DNA of 62,811 nucleotides from Desulfocapsaceae bacterium. GTDB taxonomy: Bacteria; Desulfobacterota; Desulfobulbia; Desulfobulbales; Desulfocapsaceae. The DNA is taken from NCBI GenBank assembly GCA_028697885.1, contig JAQVER010000007.1, positions 1 through 62,811 of the forward strand, in the 5' to 3' direction. Shown piece by piece: positions 45,306 through 53,319 of the stretch (position 1 is the stretch's first letter; each line of letters starts with the position of its first letter). The translations under genes were made by a program, and so were the position numbers. Below the pieces are notes generated by a model. The model was not told the origin of the DNA. It did no database searches and was given only the letters and a program-made list of their open reading frames with translations.

Positions 45306-45785
45306 ATGGACCGAAGGACTTTTGTAAAAAGTGCAGCTTTAACGACTCTCTCAGTTGGAATACTCAAAGAGGCCTTTGCCGCTGAAATGTCTTCCCCAGG
45401 CAAGGTCAACCGGGGGCTGTTCGAGACGATTAACAGGGTGCAAAACCCAGCCAGCAAGTCCCCTCTGGAGATGTCGCATGCCCCGGTCATCACCGCTCCG
45501 GCCAAGGTAAAGGCCGGCGAGCCTTTCACCGTTGAAATAAGCGTGGGCGAAAAAGTCCATGGTATGGGACCAACGCATTGGATAGAATACATAGAACTGA
45601 ATATCGGCAATGAACCTGCCGGCAGAATCGATCTGCAATCTAAAGGCTACCTGCAACCCAAGGCGACCTTTACCGTCGTCCTTGCTCAAGATGCGGCTCC
45701 TTCTGGCATGGTCACCCTGATCGCCCGGCAGAGGTGCAACCTCCATGGCTATTGGGAGTCAAGCAAGGACATAAGCCTCACATAA
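45306..45785 (+). CDS. Tat-exported superoxide-reductase-like (SORL) protein
   Basis: Superoxide reductases convert superoxide to peroxide at a Fe(His)4(Cys) centre. The 159-residue product has a Tat-like leader (MDRRTFVKSAALTTLSVGI) and a SORL domain in which the iron ligands can be read: His in MSHAPVI, His in KVHGMG, His in PTHWIEY, and Cys and His in RCNLHGYW. The N-terminal desulforedoxin domain of two-iron enzymes is absent. It lies 14 bases after the MocA-like gene, with an AGGAGG ribosome site, so it closes the molybdenum operon. Export places it where superoxide made by a redox enzyme would be met. Confidence 0.88.
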   Translation: MDRRTFVKSAALTTLSVGILKEAFAAEMSSPGKVNRGLFETINRVQNPASKSPLEMSHAPVITAPAKVKAGEPFTVEISVGEKVHGMGPTHWIEYIELNIGNEPAGRIDLQSKGYLQPKATFTVVLAQDAAPSGMVTLIARQRCNLHGYWESSKDISLT

Positions 45786-45830
45786 AAGTGAGGCCTATAA
45801 GTGAGGCAGGAACTTTGTCACCATCTTACC

Positions 45831-45869
45831 AGGGGCAGGACATAACCTTAGCGATCATGCCCTGCCCCT
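45831..45869 (+). terminator. stem-loop after the molybdenum hydroxylase operon
   Basis: AGGGGCAGG at 45831-45839 pairs with CCTGCCCCT at 45861-45869 around a 21-base loop, 46 bases after the last stop. No T-run follows, so it is only a probable terminator. A second hairpin at 45905-45929 (TTCCCGGCAG with CTGTCGGGAA) follows. Confidence 0.55.
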
Positions 45870-46022
45870 CTGATCACTCCAAAATACATTGAACACGGAC
45901 CACTTTCCCGGCAGGATATCTGTCGGGAAAAGGTGCCGGGGTTCTACTCGGCAGGCGACGTGGAGGGCGGTTTATAGCCTTGAACTTCTTATCCTGAACA
46001 ATAATTGAAGCAAAATTTAATT

Positions 46023-46475
46023 TTAGTTGCAGACTGCAGACGATGCATCAGGGATGGTACCTGTTTTCCCATTGCTATACGTATAATTGCAGGCAATGGA
46101 TGACTTCGTACCTGTGCAGGTAAGCAGGAAAGCTCCACAACCAGTGGAATCTGTTGTCCCTGATCCGGTATATGTTGAGCCATTACAACCTGTAATTGAA
46201 CCGCTGGTTTGTACACCGTAGTTGGACAAGGAGCTAAAAGAACAGTCCGCATTCATAGTAAAATTCATCCTGCCGGCAAGAACAATGCCTGGACAGTTAT
46301 CAGTAAATGCTCCTTCATAGCATCCGGCAATATTCTCGCAAGTCACGTTTGTATTAGTGCAAGATGAATGGCCGGTAATAGGAGGCAAAAACATAAACCA
46401 GGAAAAATCCTTCCCACTTACGGAAATGGGCCCGAGAAACAAAAGTAATACAACAATGCTGATTATTTTTTTCAT
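46023..46475 (-). CDS. small exported hypothetical protein, cysteine-rich
   Basis: I do not recognise a family. The 150-residue product has a signal peptide (IISIVVLLLFLGPISVSG) and a mature part starting FMFLPPITGHSS, then eleven or so cysteines in regular spacing (CTNTNVTC, CENIAGC, DNC, NADC, TGC, TGC, LTC, IAC, AVC). Serine, threonine and glycine dominate, as in beta-rich disulfide-bonded exported proteins. The FLPPI start resembles the FLPxI that follows the signals of two other exported proteins here. Confidence 0.65.
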   Translation of the reverse strand: MKKIISIVVLLLFLGPISVSGKDFSWFMFLPPITGHSSCTNTNVTCENIAGCYEGAFTDNCPGIVLAGRMNFTMNADCSFSSLSNYGVQTSGSITGCNGSTYTGSGTTDSTGCGAFLLTCTGTKSSIACNYTYSNGKTGTIPDASSAVCN

Positions 46476-46653
46476 GATACCCCCGCCATTAAATGGTTTG
46501 ATTTATAAAATGGTGGCCAACCAGTTCCGTTCTTCTTGATTCATCATCTTACGAACTCTAACGAAAATAACAAACAAAAACAGAGAGCTATACCCTCTTA
46601 ACTTTCACCCGAATCTTTGTGATCTTTGTCACCAGCAGACGAGGCGGGAAGAT

Positions 46654-47880
46654 CTATTTAGCGGAAAAATCAGCTTTGATCTGCCGGGCCAGAACCTTGG
46701 CCTGCTCTTCCGCCCGGGCCAGGACCTCATCATCAGGTCGTCCCTGCCATTCCACCGGTTCAATAAAGTCCCATTTCATCTTTTCTGTGAGGACCTCAAG
46801 TTCCCTTTGAGCACCGCCCGACCAGCCAAATGAGCCGAAGCGAAGCACTTTTTTATTCCAGACCTTTTTCCGGCCCAGCATGTCCAGGGCCCAGGCCATG
46901 GGGGGAAACATCCGATACTCATAGGTGGGCATGCCGAGGATAAGACCGGCTGATTTCCAGGCGGAGGCCAGGATAAAGCTCACATGTTCATCCGGCACCC
47001 GATGGATATGCACGGGCAGACCTTCGGCCCGCACGCCCTGGACCATGGCACTGACTACCTTCTGCGTGTTCCCGTACATGCTTGACCAGATGACCGTTAC
47101 CTCGGGTTCGGCCGGTCCGTTCATATAGCGGGCAAAGCGGGAATAGGCCTCAATGATAGCGGACGGGTTTTCCCGCCAGACGATACCGTGGGACGGGGCC
47201 ACCATTCTGATATCAAGACCTTTCACCTGCTCGATGGCCTTGGCCACAAACGTGGAAAGACCGCCGATGATATTGGCATAATAGCGCAGGGTTTCCCGCA
47301 TGAAAAATTCGTGCTGCTCCGATGACAGTTGATCATCAAATATGATATCGGTAATAGCGCCGTAGGAGCCAAAGGCATCGCAGGTAAAAAGAATCCTGGA
47401 TGACTGTTCAAAAGTGAACATGGTCTCCGGCCAGTGCAGGTTCGGCGTCTCATAAAAGGCAAGAACCTTCCCCTTCCCCAGATCCAGCGTGTCGCCAGTT
47501 TTGACGATATGGACATTGCGTTCAATACCGCAGAAGGCCTTAAGCACTGCCGCCCCTTTTTCCGTGAGATAAAAATGCAGGTCCGGATTCTTCTCATACA
47601 AGGCGGGGATCCAACTGGTGTGATCAGGCTCCATATGATTGATGATCAGGCAGTCGACATCCTCGGCTCGCAGGGGAATGGAGGCAAGCTCCCGTTCAAA
47701 CTCCACCGCTTTATCATCAACATCCTCGGTCAGATCGATAATGGCCGTTTTTTCCCCCCGGATAACATAGGAGTTGAGGGAAATGCCGTTCGGCATCGGC
47801 CACATCCCCTCAAACAATTTGTCACTTTCCAGGTTCACCCCCAGTCGGTAAATCCCCTCTGTGATCTCGGTTGCCTTCAT
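46654..47880 (-). CDS. flavodiiron protein (FprA/ROO family)
   Basis: Flavodiiron proteins reduce oxygen or nitric oxide to water or nitrous oxide and protect anaerobes. The 408-residue protein has the metallo-beta-lactamase-like diiron domain with the ligand motif NHMEPDHTSW and further ligands (CDAFGSYG, APSHGIVW), followed by a flavodoxin domain (SSMYGNTQKV, GMPTYEYRMFPP, FGSFGWSGGAQRE). There is no C-terminal rubredoxin. The ATG at 47880 follows GAGGAG; an ATG ten codons upstream lacks such a site. It adds to the superoxide-reductase-like gene as oxygen defence. Confidence 0.95.
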   Translation of the reverse strand: MKATEITEGIYRLGVNLESDKLFEGMWPMPNGISLNSYVIRGEKTAIIDLTEDVDDKAVEFERELASIPLRAEDVDCLIINHMEPDHTSWIPALYEKNPDLHFYLTEKGAAVLKAFCGIERNVHIVKTGDTLDLGKGKVLAFYETPNLHWPETMFTFEQSSRILFTCDAFGSYGAITDIIFDDQLSSEQHEFFMRETLRYYANIIGGLSTFVAKAIEQVKGLDIRMVAPSHGIVWRENPSAIIEAYSRFARYMNGPAEPEVTVIWSSMYGNTQKVVSAMVQGVRAEGLPVHIHRVPDEHVSFILASAWKSAGLILGMPTYEYRMFPPMAWALDMLGRKKVWNKKVLRFGSFGWSGGAQRELEVLTEKMKWDFIEPVEWQGRPDDEVLARAEEQAKVLARQIKADFSAK

Positions 47881-48225
47881 GATTTTCTCCTCACTGAAAG
47901 TATGTGCCAACAGCCAGCGGCGACAGAGTGCAGGTCTGTACTATCAACGTTCTGTACGGCGGCTAGTAAAATATATTTTGAACTATCCAGCTTAATGCCG
48001 GAAAGGAAACTTAACCCAAGTATTGTAACTATTCAGCAGTGCTCCATATGCGAGAAAGAGGCCTGCGAAGTGTACTGATTTGTCCATGAACAGGCTGATG
48101 ACGAAGCAGATGGGTGCTGCTGGACAGTTACTATGTTTTGAATTTTCTATATGGAAACCAACAGCCCCGAAGACCGTGCATCCTGCGGCCTGCCTCACTT
48201 GACCTTGTTATGTGATGCACTTCAC
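47881..48225. other. intergenic region at the edge of the accessory block
   Basis: About 345 bases without a gene. The part near 48190-48215 reads GCATCACATAACAAGG on the minus strand, directly after the cupin gene, and resembles the start of an attC site, but no matching end was found. The flavodiiron promoter should lie at the left end. Confidence 0.45.
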
Positions 48226-48603
48226 TTAAACGAGGTTTCCCTCGACATCTTCATAATCATCAATCGAAAACCGGGGAGTACAGATAGCTAGAAAAACCAG
48301 ATCTTCCGGACCGATGTTAGTGATACGCTGACGACACATCGGTGGGATTATAACGACATCACCGGGATGCACCTCTCGGGCCGGCAGTTCTCCAATCTCT
48401 ACGCGCCCCCTGCCACTGACTATCAGGTAACGCTCGCCGGTCTTGGTCAGGCGATGCCAACGAGTGGTCACCCCTGGCTCTACTCTTGCTCGGGCGATTG
48501 ATAACTCCGGATCGTCAGGTGAATTGGACAACTCGACGATGTGACACCCCTCCGCGGTATAAAACTCGTTCCCCGGATCTTGCTGTTTAATAGTTTCCTT
48601 CAT
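48226..48603 (-). CDS. single-domain cupin protein
   Basis: The 125-residue product is a small beta-barrel cupin. The core reads ARVEPGVTTRWHRLTKTGER, YLIVSGRGRVEIGEL, HPGDVVIIPPMCRQRITNIG and EDLVFLAICTPRF. The first histidine block is less complete than usual (one His, one Glu in the region), so metal binding is uncertain. The ATG at 48603 is chosen from the family start. It is the last minus-strand gene of the accessory block and lies 128 bases after rsgA. Confidence 0.82.
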   Translation of the reverse strand: MKETIKQQDPGNEFYTAEGCHIVELSNSPDDPELSIARARVEPGVTTRWHRLTKTGERYLIVSGRGRVEIGELPAREVHPGDVVIIPPMCRQRITNIGPEDLVFLAICTPRFSIDDYEDVEGNLV

Positions 48604-48730
48604 CTCAATCTCTTTGCTACCGACCGACGCCCACGAAACATCCCCCGTTGACAAAGCCTGACCGTTCGCGGACCGTCTTGGCAGTTCGATAACTGGCCGA
48701 ATTGATCGTTTAATTGAGACGTTAGACGCA

Positions 48731-49795
48731 TTACCTCTGTTTGTCCTTTAAGACAGACTTAATCAGCTTGCCGAAATTTTTATCCTTTTTTCGCTTCTCT
48801 GAATACGACAACTCGTTGAATTCGGCTTCTCTTTTCATCTTCTGGTAATTCTGATAGCGGAGCTCAGAGAGATCGCCTGCCGCTATGGCTGACAATATTG
48901 CACAGCCTTGCTCGCTGGTATGAGAACAGTTGCCAAACCTGCATCTATGGGAAAGATCCACTATCTCCGAGAAAGTTTCATCCAGACCATCATCGAGCGC
49001 CATGTTGCCAAGCTCTCTCATCCCTGGAGTATCGATGATCATGGCTCCATTGTCCAAGCGAACTAATTGGCGGCTGGTAGTGGTGTGTCGGCCTTTGCTC
49101 TGTTTCTTACTTACAGACTTAACCTCAAACTTCTCATTACCTATAATGCTATTGAGCAAGGTGGTTTTTCCGACACCAGAAGAACCGAGCAGGCAATAGC
49201 TAGATCCTTTCTCTAATAAGCCGGTAACTGAATTAATATTCTCTCGACTCAGATTGCTAAATTCCAGTACGGTAGTATGAGGAGCGATACTGAGGACACT
49301 TCTCTTGAATTCGTCAATTTCTTCTTGAGATACAAGATCACACTTACTCAACAGGATAACAGGTTCAATACCACTGTCATTGACCATTACCAAATAGCGT
49401 TCCAGTCTTCTTAGATTAAAATTATCATTCAAGGATTGAATGATAAGAGCAACATCGATATTTGCGGCTATCAACTGAAAATCAACTGACTTTCCAGCTG
49501 TTTTCCTTTTGAGAAGAGTCTTCCGGGGTAAAACCCCATATATGATTGCGTGGGTATCATCATCGTAAAAGTCTGCATAAACCCAGTCACCCGTAGTAGG
49601 AAGATCACTCGCAGACTCTGTGCTATAGAGAAGATTTCCTGACAATTCTGCAAACACCTCCTCCTTGCCCTTGCTGACGGTATAACTGTCTTTATGCACA
49701 GATATTACCCGTGCCAGACCATGAGCAGCGATTTTTTCATCATCCACCCGACTCTTAAACCAGTCGCTATACCCTAACTCTTCAAGATTGCTCAT
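48731..49795 (-). CDS. rsgA: RsgA-type circularly permuted GTPase
   Basis: RsgA is a GTPase that assists late maturation of the small ribosomal subunit. The 354-residue protein has an OB-like N-terminus (about 30-105), the permuted GTPase motifs LLSKCDLV, LLGSSGVGKTTLLNSI and DTPGMREL, and a C-terminal zinc region (CRFGNCSHTSEQGCAI). The start ATG at 49795 is taken from the domain layout. Base composition is AT-richer than the core genes, like the cassette genes around it, so it may be an extra copy and not the housekeeping one. The DNA after the stop reads GTCTAAC on the minus strand, like an attC core. Confidence 0.92.
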   Translation of the reverse strand: MSNLEELGYSDWFKSRVDDEKIAAHGLARVISVHKDSYTVSKGKEEVFAELSGNLLYSTESASDLPTTGDWVYADFYDDDTHAIIYGVLPRKTLLKRKTAGKSVDFQLIAANIDVALIIQSLNDNFNLRRLERYLVMVNDSGIEPVILLSKCDLVSQEEIDEFKRSVLSIAPHTTVLEFSNLSRENINSVTGLLEKGSSYCLLGSSGVGKTTLLNSIIGNEKFEVKSVSKKQSKGRHTTTSRQLVRLDNGAMIIDTPGMRELGNMALDDGLDETFSEIVDLSHRCRFGNCSHTSEQGCAILSAIAAGDLSELRYQNYQKMKREAEFNELSYSEKRKKDKNFGKLIKSVLKDKQR

Positions 49796-50138
49796 AATTG
49801 AATTTGGTGAATTCAAATCAACTGTATTGTTAATCAATTTTACTTTTTGGTGGTGAGCAGGCAAATCTCGGCCCCTGTCTTGCCACTTTTTCAGGTTGGG
49901 GACTATGCAGAAGAGGTTCCGCTGGAGAGGCCATGACTTTATTGTAAAAATCTATTGTCGGATTGCAAGAACTGACCCCTTTTTTTCTTTTTGATACAAT
50001 CCTGCCATTTCAAAAAAATAACAATAAAAATCAGCAGTTCCTCTGCTGAATTTTATTGTTATTTAATGATATGATATTCCCTAAATTATTAATGCTGCCT
50101 TCACTTGGAATGAAAAATAAAAAACGGATTTATGGGGA
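49796..50138. other. AT-rich intergenic region with strong palindrome
   Basis: About 340 bases. It holds a near-perfect 21-bp inverted repeat at 50017-50063 and, at 49964-49979, the motif TGCAAGAACTGACCCC followed by a T-run. I see no gene. The rsgA promoter should lie at its left end. Confidence 0.6.
50017..50063. repeat. 21-bp near-perfect inverted repeat
   Basis: Bases 50017-50037 and 50043-50063 pair in 20 of 21 positions around a five-base loop. The outer part is AT-rich (AATAACAATAAAA) and the inner part is TCAGCAG/CTGCTGA. It lies about 75 bases after the stop of the unknown gene at 50139 and could be a terminator or the end of a lost element. Confidence 0.75.
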
Positions 50139-50756
50139 TCACGGTCCGTTACGAATAATCCATTCTTGGAAACCGGCGAGGTTAAACCAGCACCACATCG
50201 GCGCATCTCCACCACCAATTCCGTCGGGTGGCCCGCTAGCTGTAAGGTTGGGTGGATTCAATGCCCTGCCCCAGGGATCGACATACCAGCCTGGCCCCTG
50301 CGTAACTCGGATACGCTGGTTCTCCTCTGCTACCCACAAGGGATGGAGGCGCCGGATGATTGCCTGGTAATAGGGATTGTCCCAAATCTGCTGGGCGGAA
50401 CCCACCGGCGGCCAGGGAGGAGTGGCGGGTGGAGACGGCGCCGGAGGAACAGCTGCGATCAGGATGAATTGGACCTGCATCTCGCCTTCCAGAATTGGCC
50501 GGTCGAGACGTATTAAAAAACGGTATTGCCCGTCGACCGGAACTTGAATACGGGAATTCCAGATGAAATTACTGGGGTCGGCATCAGCAAAGAACTGGAA
50601 TCCGGGAACGGGATTCTGTGGCACCACGACCATTCGTGTATCGAAAGGAACCGTAACGATTAACGCATAAGTACCTCTAAGCAGAAACTGATCAATAAAA
50701 TACTCTGGCTCTTGCAACCTCAGCGCAATCTTTTGTATTTTGATTTCATCTACCAT
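50139..50756 (-). CDS. hypothetical protein, cassette cargo
   Basis: I do not recognise a family. The 205-residue product has no signal peptide. The N-terminal about 110 residues are beta-rich (YALIVTVPFDTRMVVVPQNP, QYRFLIRLDRPILEGEMQV), followed by a proline-rich linker (APSPPATPPWPPVG) and a C-terminal tryptophan- and glycine-rich part (GPGWYVDPWGRALNPPN, APMWCWFNLAGF). A strong AAGGAGG precedes the ATG. It follows the 123-residue gene by 17 bases, so the two form one transcriptional unit, perhaps a two-gene cassette. Confidence 0.65.
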   Translation of the reverse strand: MVDEIKIQKIALRLQEPEYFIDQFLLRGTYALIVTVPFDTRMVVVPQNPVPGFQFFADADPSNFIWNSRIQVPVDGQYRFLIRLDRPILEGEMQVQFILIAAVPPAPSPPATPPWPPVGSAQQIWDNPYYQAIIRRLHPLWVAEENQRIRVTQGPGWYVDPWGRALNPPNLTASGPPDGIGGGDAPMWCWFNLAGFQEWIIRNGP

Positions 50757-50773
50757 GTTTCCTCCTTCTTATC

Positions 50774-51145
50774 TTATCTGAAATTGGGTTTGCGGTAATC
50801 AGAATTTCCGATCTGCGTTAATCCTCCAGTCCCCCATATGCCGTAGCGGGTGGGATCGTTAAACATCTGCACCGACATTTCGATGGCTTTGGATTCGGCC
50901 ATGGCTCGGTTGGGGAAAGGACCAAGGCGACTGTAGCGGTATTCCCCATCCTGGTCCACCAGCGATTGGATGGTGACAGCCGGGTCGTGGAAGTGGTTGG
51001 ACCAGGAAAATAAGCCTGCCAGACAGAGTTCCTTCTTTCCGGTGCGGATATGTGTCCTGAAGACGACGTAGTAAAATTCTACGGCGCCGTCCATAGCGAT
51101 TGGGTATCCCATTCGCCGGTAGTGCTCCTGTTTGTCTCCGCTCAT
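50774..51145 (-). CDS. hypothetical protein, cassette cargo
   Basis: I do not recognise a family. The 123-residue product begins MSGDKQEHYRRMGYPIAM and has a mixed alpha/beta pattern with VEFYYVVFRTHIRTGKKEL, FSWSNHFHDPAVTIQSLVDQ, YSRLGPFPNRAMAESKAIEM and FNDPTRYGIWGTGGL. AAGGAG lies before the ATG. It is the first gene downstream of the attC site at 51336-51398 in the reading direction of the array. Confidence 0.65.
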   Translation of the reverse strand: MSGDKQEHYRRMGYPIAMDGAVEFYYVVFRTHIRTGKKELCLAGLFSWSNHFHDPAVTIQSLVDQDGEYRYSRLGPFPNRAMAESKAIEMSVQMFNDPTRYGIWGTGGLTQIGNSDYRKPNFR

Positions 51146-51335
51146 TGTTTATCTCCTTTTAATTCTTAATAAAGAAAAAAATAGAAAAAATAAAAAAAAA
51201 GGGGCCTCAAACGAATTTTTTGCAACAATCCACTTTCTATAATTTTATAACAGGATATCACGCTCCTAAAAAAGGAGTTTCCATGGTCTGGTCAATAATC
51301 AGTACCATTGATCACCCTTATTCTCAGCATGGTGA

Positions 51336-51398
51336 ATCTAACGAAATTGGTTGGCTGCACGTGGCGTCATGCGTGTCAGATGCACCAAGGGGTTAGAA
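51336..51398 (-). other. attC recombination site (integron cassette)
   Basis: On the minus strand this 63-bp imperfect palindrome runs from TTCTAAC to GTTAGAT, which fits the GTTRRRY end consensus. Inner arms TTGG and CCAA pair, giving the R''-L''-L'-R' order of attC sites. The stop codon of the DUF1353 gene lies inside the first core, as in many cassettes. Confidence 0.75.
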
Positions 51399-51953
51399 CT
51401 TGATGTGACGTTCGATAATATTGTCTAGTTGCTCGATGGTTGTATCATCAGAAAGGCCATCCATTTCATTGGAAATATCAGACAACTTCCCTTTCAGGAA
51501 GAGTTCTTCATTGAATGGAGTGCTGATATGCGTTCGAAATAGAAGCTTATCGCGAGAAAATGTATGTTTTGGGATGCTTGCAGATGCCCACGCGCCAATT
51601 CGTACCCCAGCGTAAAGTACGCGTGCCTGTGCAGCATTGCAACCTCCTGCTCGACATGCGTGGAAAAACATCACATCAGCTTCCTTACGTGGGATGCCTG
51701 GTGTATTACATGCCACATCATGGGTAATTGACGCGCGGCGATAATCGTCTGTATACGGACTACCTACGGTTGACCACAATGGTCTAGGAATGCTCGCACC
51801 ATTGATTGTTGAGCCTTTGGGTGCAAGCCAGACTCTGCCCTGGGGGTCTGTGTACGAGAAATCCGCAAGCAACTCCATATTGCGATCCGCTTTGTCCGGA
51901 TCAGTAATCCATAGAGTTTTGGGGTCTTCCGAGAAAAAACCGTGATTTGACAT
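51393..51953 (-). CDS. DUF1353 family phage-type protein, cassette cargo
   Basis: The 186-residue product has a DUF1353 core: VWLAPKGSTINGASIPRPLW, then DDYRRASITHDVACNTPGIP, RKEADVMFFHACRAGG and RVLYAGVRIGAWA. DUF1353 proteins occur in phages and bacterial accessory regions; their function is not established, though the conserved His-Asp and surrounding residues look like a catalytic site. AGGAG lies six bases before the ATG, 20 bases after the attC site at 51973-52026. The gene is thus framed by two attC sites, a complete one-gene cassette. Confidence 0.85.
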   Translation of the reverse strand: MSNHGFFSEDPKTLWITDPDKADRNMELLADFSYTDPQGRVWLAPKGSTINGASIPRPLWSTVGSPYTDDYRRASITHDVACNTPGIPRKEADVMFFHACRAGGCNAAQARVLYAGVRIGAWASASIPKHTFSRDKLLFRTHISTPFNEELFLKGKLSDISNEMDGLSDDTTIEQLDNIIERHIKF

Positions 51954-51972
51954 GCTGATCTCCTATTTTAAG

Positions 51973-52026
51973 GTCTAACGACAAAATCAGCCGCAAGGGT
52001 AACGTGTTGGCTGGATTGCGTTGTGT
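51973..52026 (-). other. attC recombination site (integron cassette)
   Basis: On the minus strand this runs from ACACAAC to GTTAGAC, with inner arms ATCCAGC and GCTGATT. The end matches GTTRRRY exactly, the start is one base off the ideal. At 54 bp it is at the short end for attC. It lies 20 bases before the DUF1353 start codon. Confidence 0.7.
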
Positions 52027-52443
52027 TCGCCCAGCATGGGCGTGAACTTATGGAGCTCAGGTCCCTTGTAAGAGAACCTCCCTTGAGTAAAAACTTATCA
52101 TAAATTACTTGTCAAAGGCAAGGGAATCACTGTGGGGTGGGAGGTGAAGGAAGCAGGGGGCAGGAAAGCGAGGAACGAGACGTCGAAGATGTGGGCTGTC
52201 ATACAAGGCCGAGTTCCCAGGTAAGACAGCGCAACATGTCAACGCCCAAGGAACAGGGGATACGGTTAATGACGTGGTCAGAGTCTTGTGCCTCGCTTAC
52301 ATAAGGGGTACTGAACAGAGTCCTGGGACACCTGGTATCTATACGGCATAATCTTGTTTTCAGTGAGATTACCGCTAGGGATTTCAGTAATCTCTCCTCT
52401 GTCATCTCTCATGCCGTTTACCCCATAATGTCCCTGATTTTTT

Positions 52444-52531
52444 GTTTAACGACTTGCATTACCAGCGGCCCTGCCAACTTGCCGCGTCAGGGATGCCGTC
52501 CTTTTCCGTCTTGAGAATGTTCTTGTTACGT
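52444..52531 (-). other. possible attC site after the nitroreductase gene
   Basis: On the minus strand the segment starts ACGTAAC and ends GTTAAAC, which fits GTTRRRY, and the inner arms share a CATT core. Pairing is weak, so this is a candidate only. Its position directly after the nitroreductase stop fits a cassette end. Confidence 0.4.
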
Positions 52532-52533
52532 TC

Positions 52534-53139
52534 CTATGCAAAACTGTTTTTGATAACTACATCGTTAAGATCCAGCTGCCCCGGTCTCGGCCACGCCTCT
52601 TTTGTGCCCTTGCCAATTGCCACAAACATTGCAATTACATGGTCAGCGGGTAGATGAATAAGTTCAGCAACTTTATCGAAATCGAAGCCATCCATCGGAC
52701 ACGAATCGTAACCCATCGATTTTGCTGCAATCATTAATGTTTGTGCAGCTATGCCGCAAGATCTCATCGCCTCATCTCTCTGAACCTGGTCTTTGCCTCG
52801 ATAGTAAGCATCGATAGCTGGTACTATAAACTCCTGAACTTCTTTTGGAGCATTAACCCAGTATTGTTCAGGCCTTTTCTCCCATGACTTCAGGTCGGCA
52901 CAGAGAACAATGAATAACGATGCATCTGTAACTTGTGCCTGATCCCAAGCCACTTCCCTGATTTGTTTCCGCAACTCTGTATCAGTGACCACAACAAAGC
53001 GCCAGTTTTGAATATTAAATGCCGTTGGAGAAAGAATGGCTAATGACAATAGCTCATTTACTTCTTCAGGCGTCATACTATGGTTTGCATCATAGTTCTT
53101 TACAGCCCGTCGTGATTCTATTGCTTGTTTTGTATTCAT
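52534..53139 (-). CDS. nitroreductase family protein
   Basis: The 201-residue protein belongs to the FMN-dependent nitroreductase fold. Motifs are AIESRRAVKNYDANH, LSPTAFNIQNWRFVVV (FMN contact), CGIAAQTLMIAAKSMGYDSC and a terminal AWPRPGQLDLNDVV. Such enzymes reduce nitro groups or quinones with NAD(P)H; the natural substrate is unknown. The ATG at 53139 follows GGAGGAG. It lies in the accessory block, bounded by a possible attC site and by a palindrome at 53189-53225. Confidence 0.92.
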   Translation of the reverse strand: MNTKQAIESRRAVKNYDANHSMTPEEVNELLSLAILSPTAFNIQNWRFVVVTDTELRKQIREVAWDQAQVTDASLFIVLCADLKSWEKRPEQYWVNAPKEVQEFIVPAIDAYYRGKDQVQRDEAMRSCGIAAQTLMIAAKSMGYDSCPMDGFDFDKVAELIHLPADHVIAMFVAIGKGTKEAWPRPGQLDLNDVVIKNSFA

Positions 53140-53188
53140 AACTTTCACTCCTCCTTCGTTTTTTTTTTTTGCTGCCCAATGATACCGT

Positions 53189-53225
53189 ACACCGGGAAAT
53201 TGGCCGCAGGCCAATTTCCCGGTGT
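53189..53225. repeat. 17-bp perfect inverted repeat with 3-base loop
   Basis: Bases 53189-53205 and 53209-53225 are exact reverse complements, starting ACACCGGGAAATTGGCC. It lies 50 bases upstream of the nitroreductase start and about 95 bases before the IS110 remnant. It could be an operator, a cruciform-forming site or part of an old insertion sequence. Confidence 0.85.
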
Positions 53226-53319
53226 ATTGGCTTGATAATTGTTATGGCCTTCCTTCAGATGAAGGACGATAATGCAGGTTCCAGCAACATTAAACCTTCA
53301 CCCAAAGGAGGCCAATCTG

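Larger units (their letters stand above)
51954..52533. other. cassette-array DNA without a recognised gene
   Basis: About 580 bases. The attC site at 51973-52026 and a possible one at 52444-52531 bound a stretch that would be a cassette. The only minus-strand frame of note, at 52199-52405 (68 residues), has no family match and no good ribosome site, so I do not call it a gene. Confidence 0.55.

Noticed and set aside
48604-48730. GTCTAAC core after rsgA as a full attC site
   Set aside because: The core fits but no paired end was found within the expected distance.
52199-52405. Minus-strand 68-codon frame in the array
   Set aside because: No family, weak start signal; it might be a cassette gene but I cannot support it.
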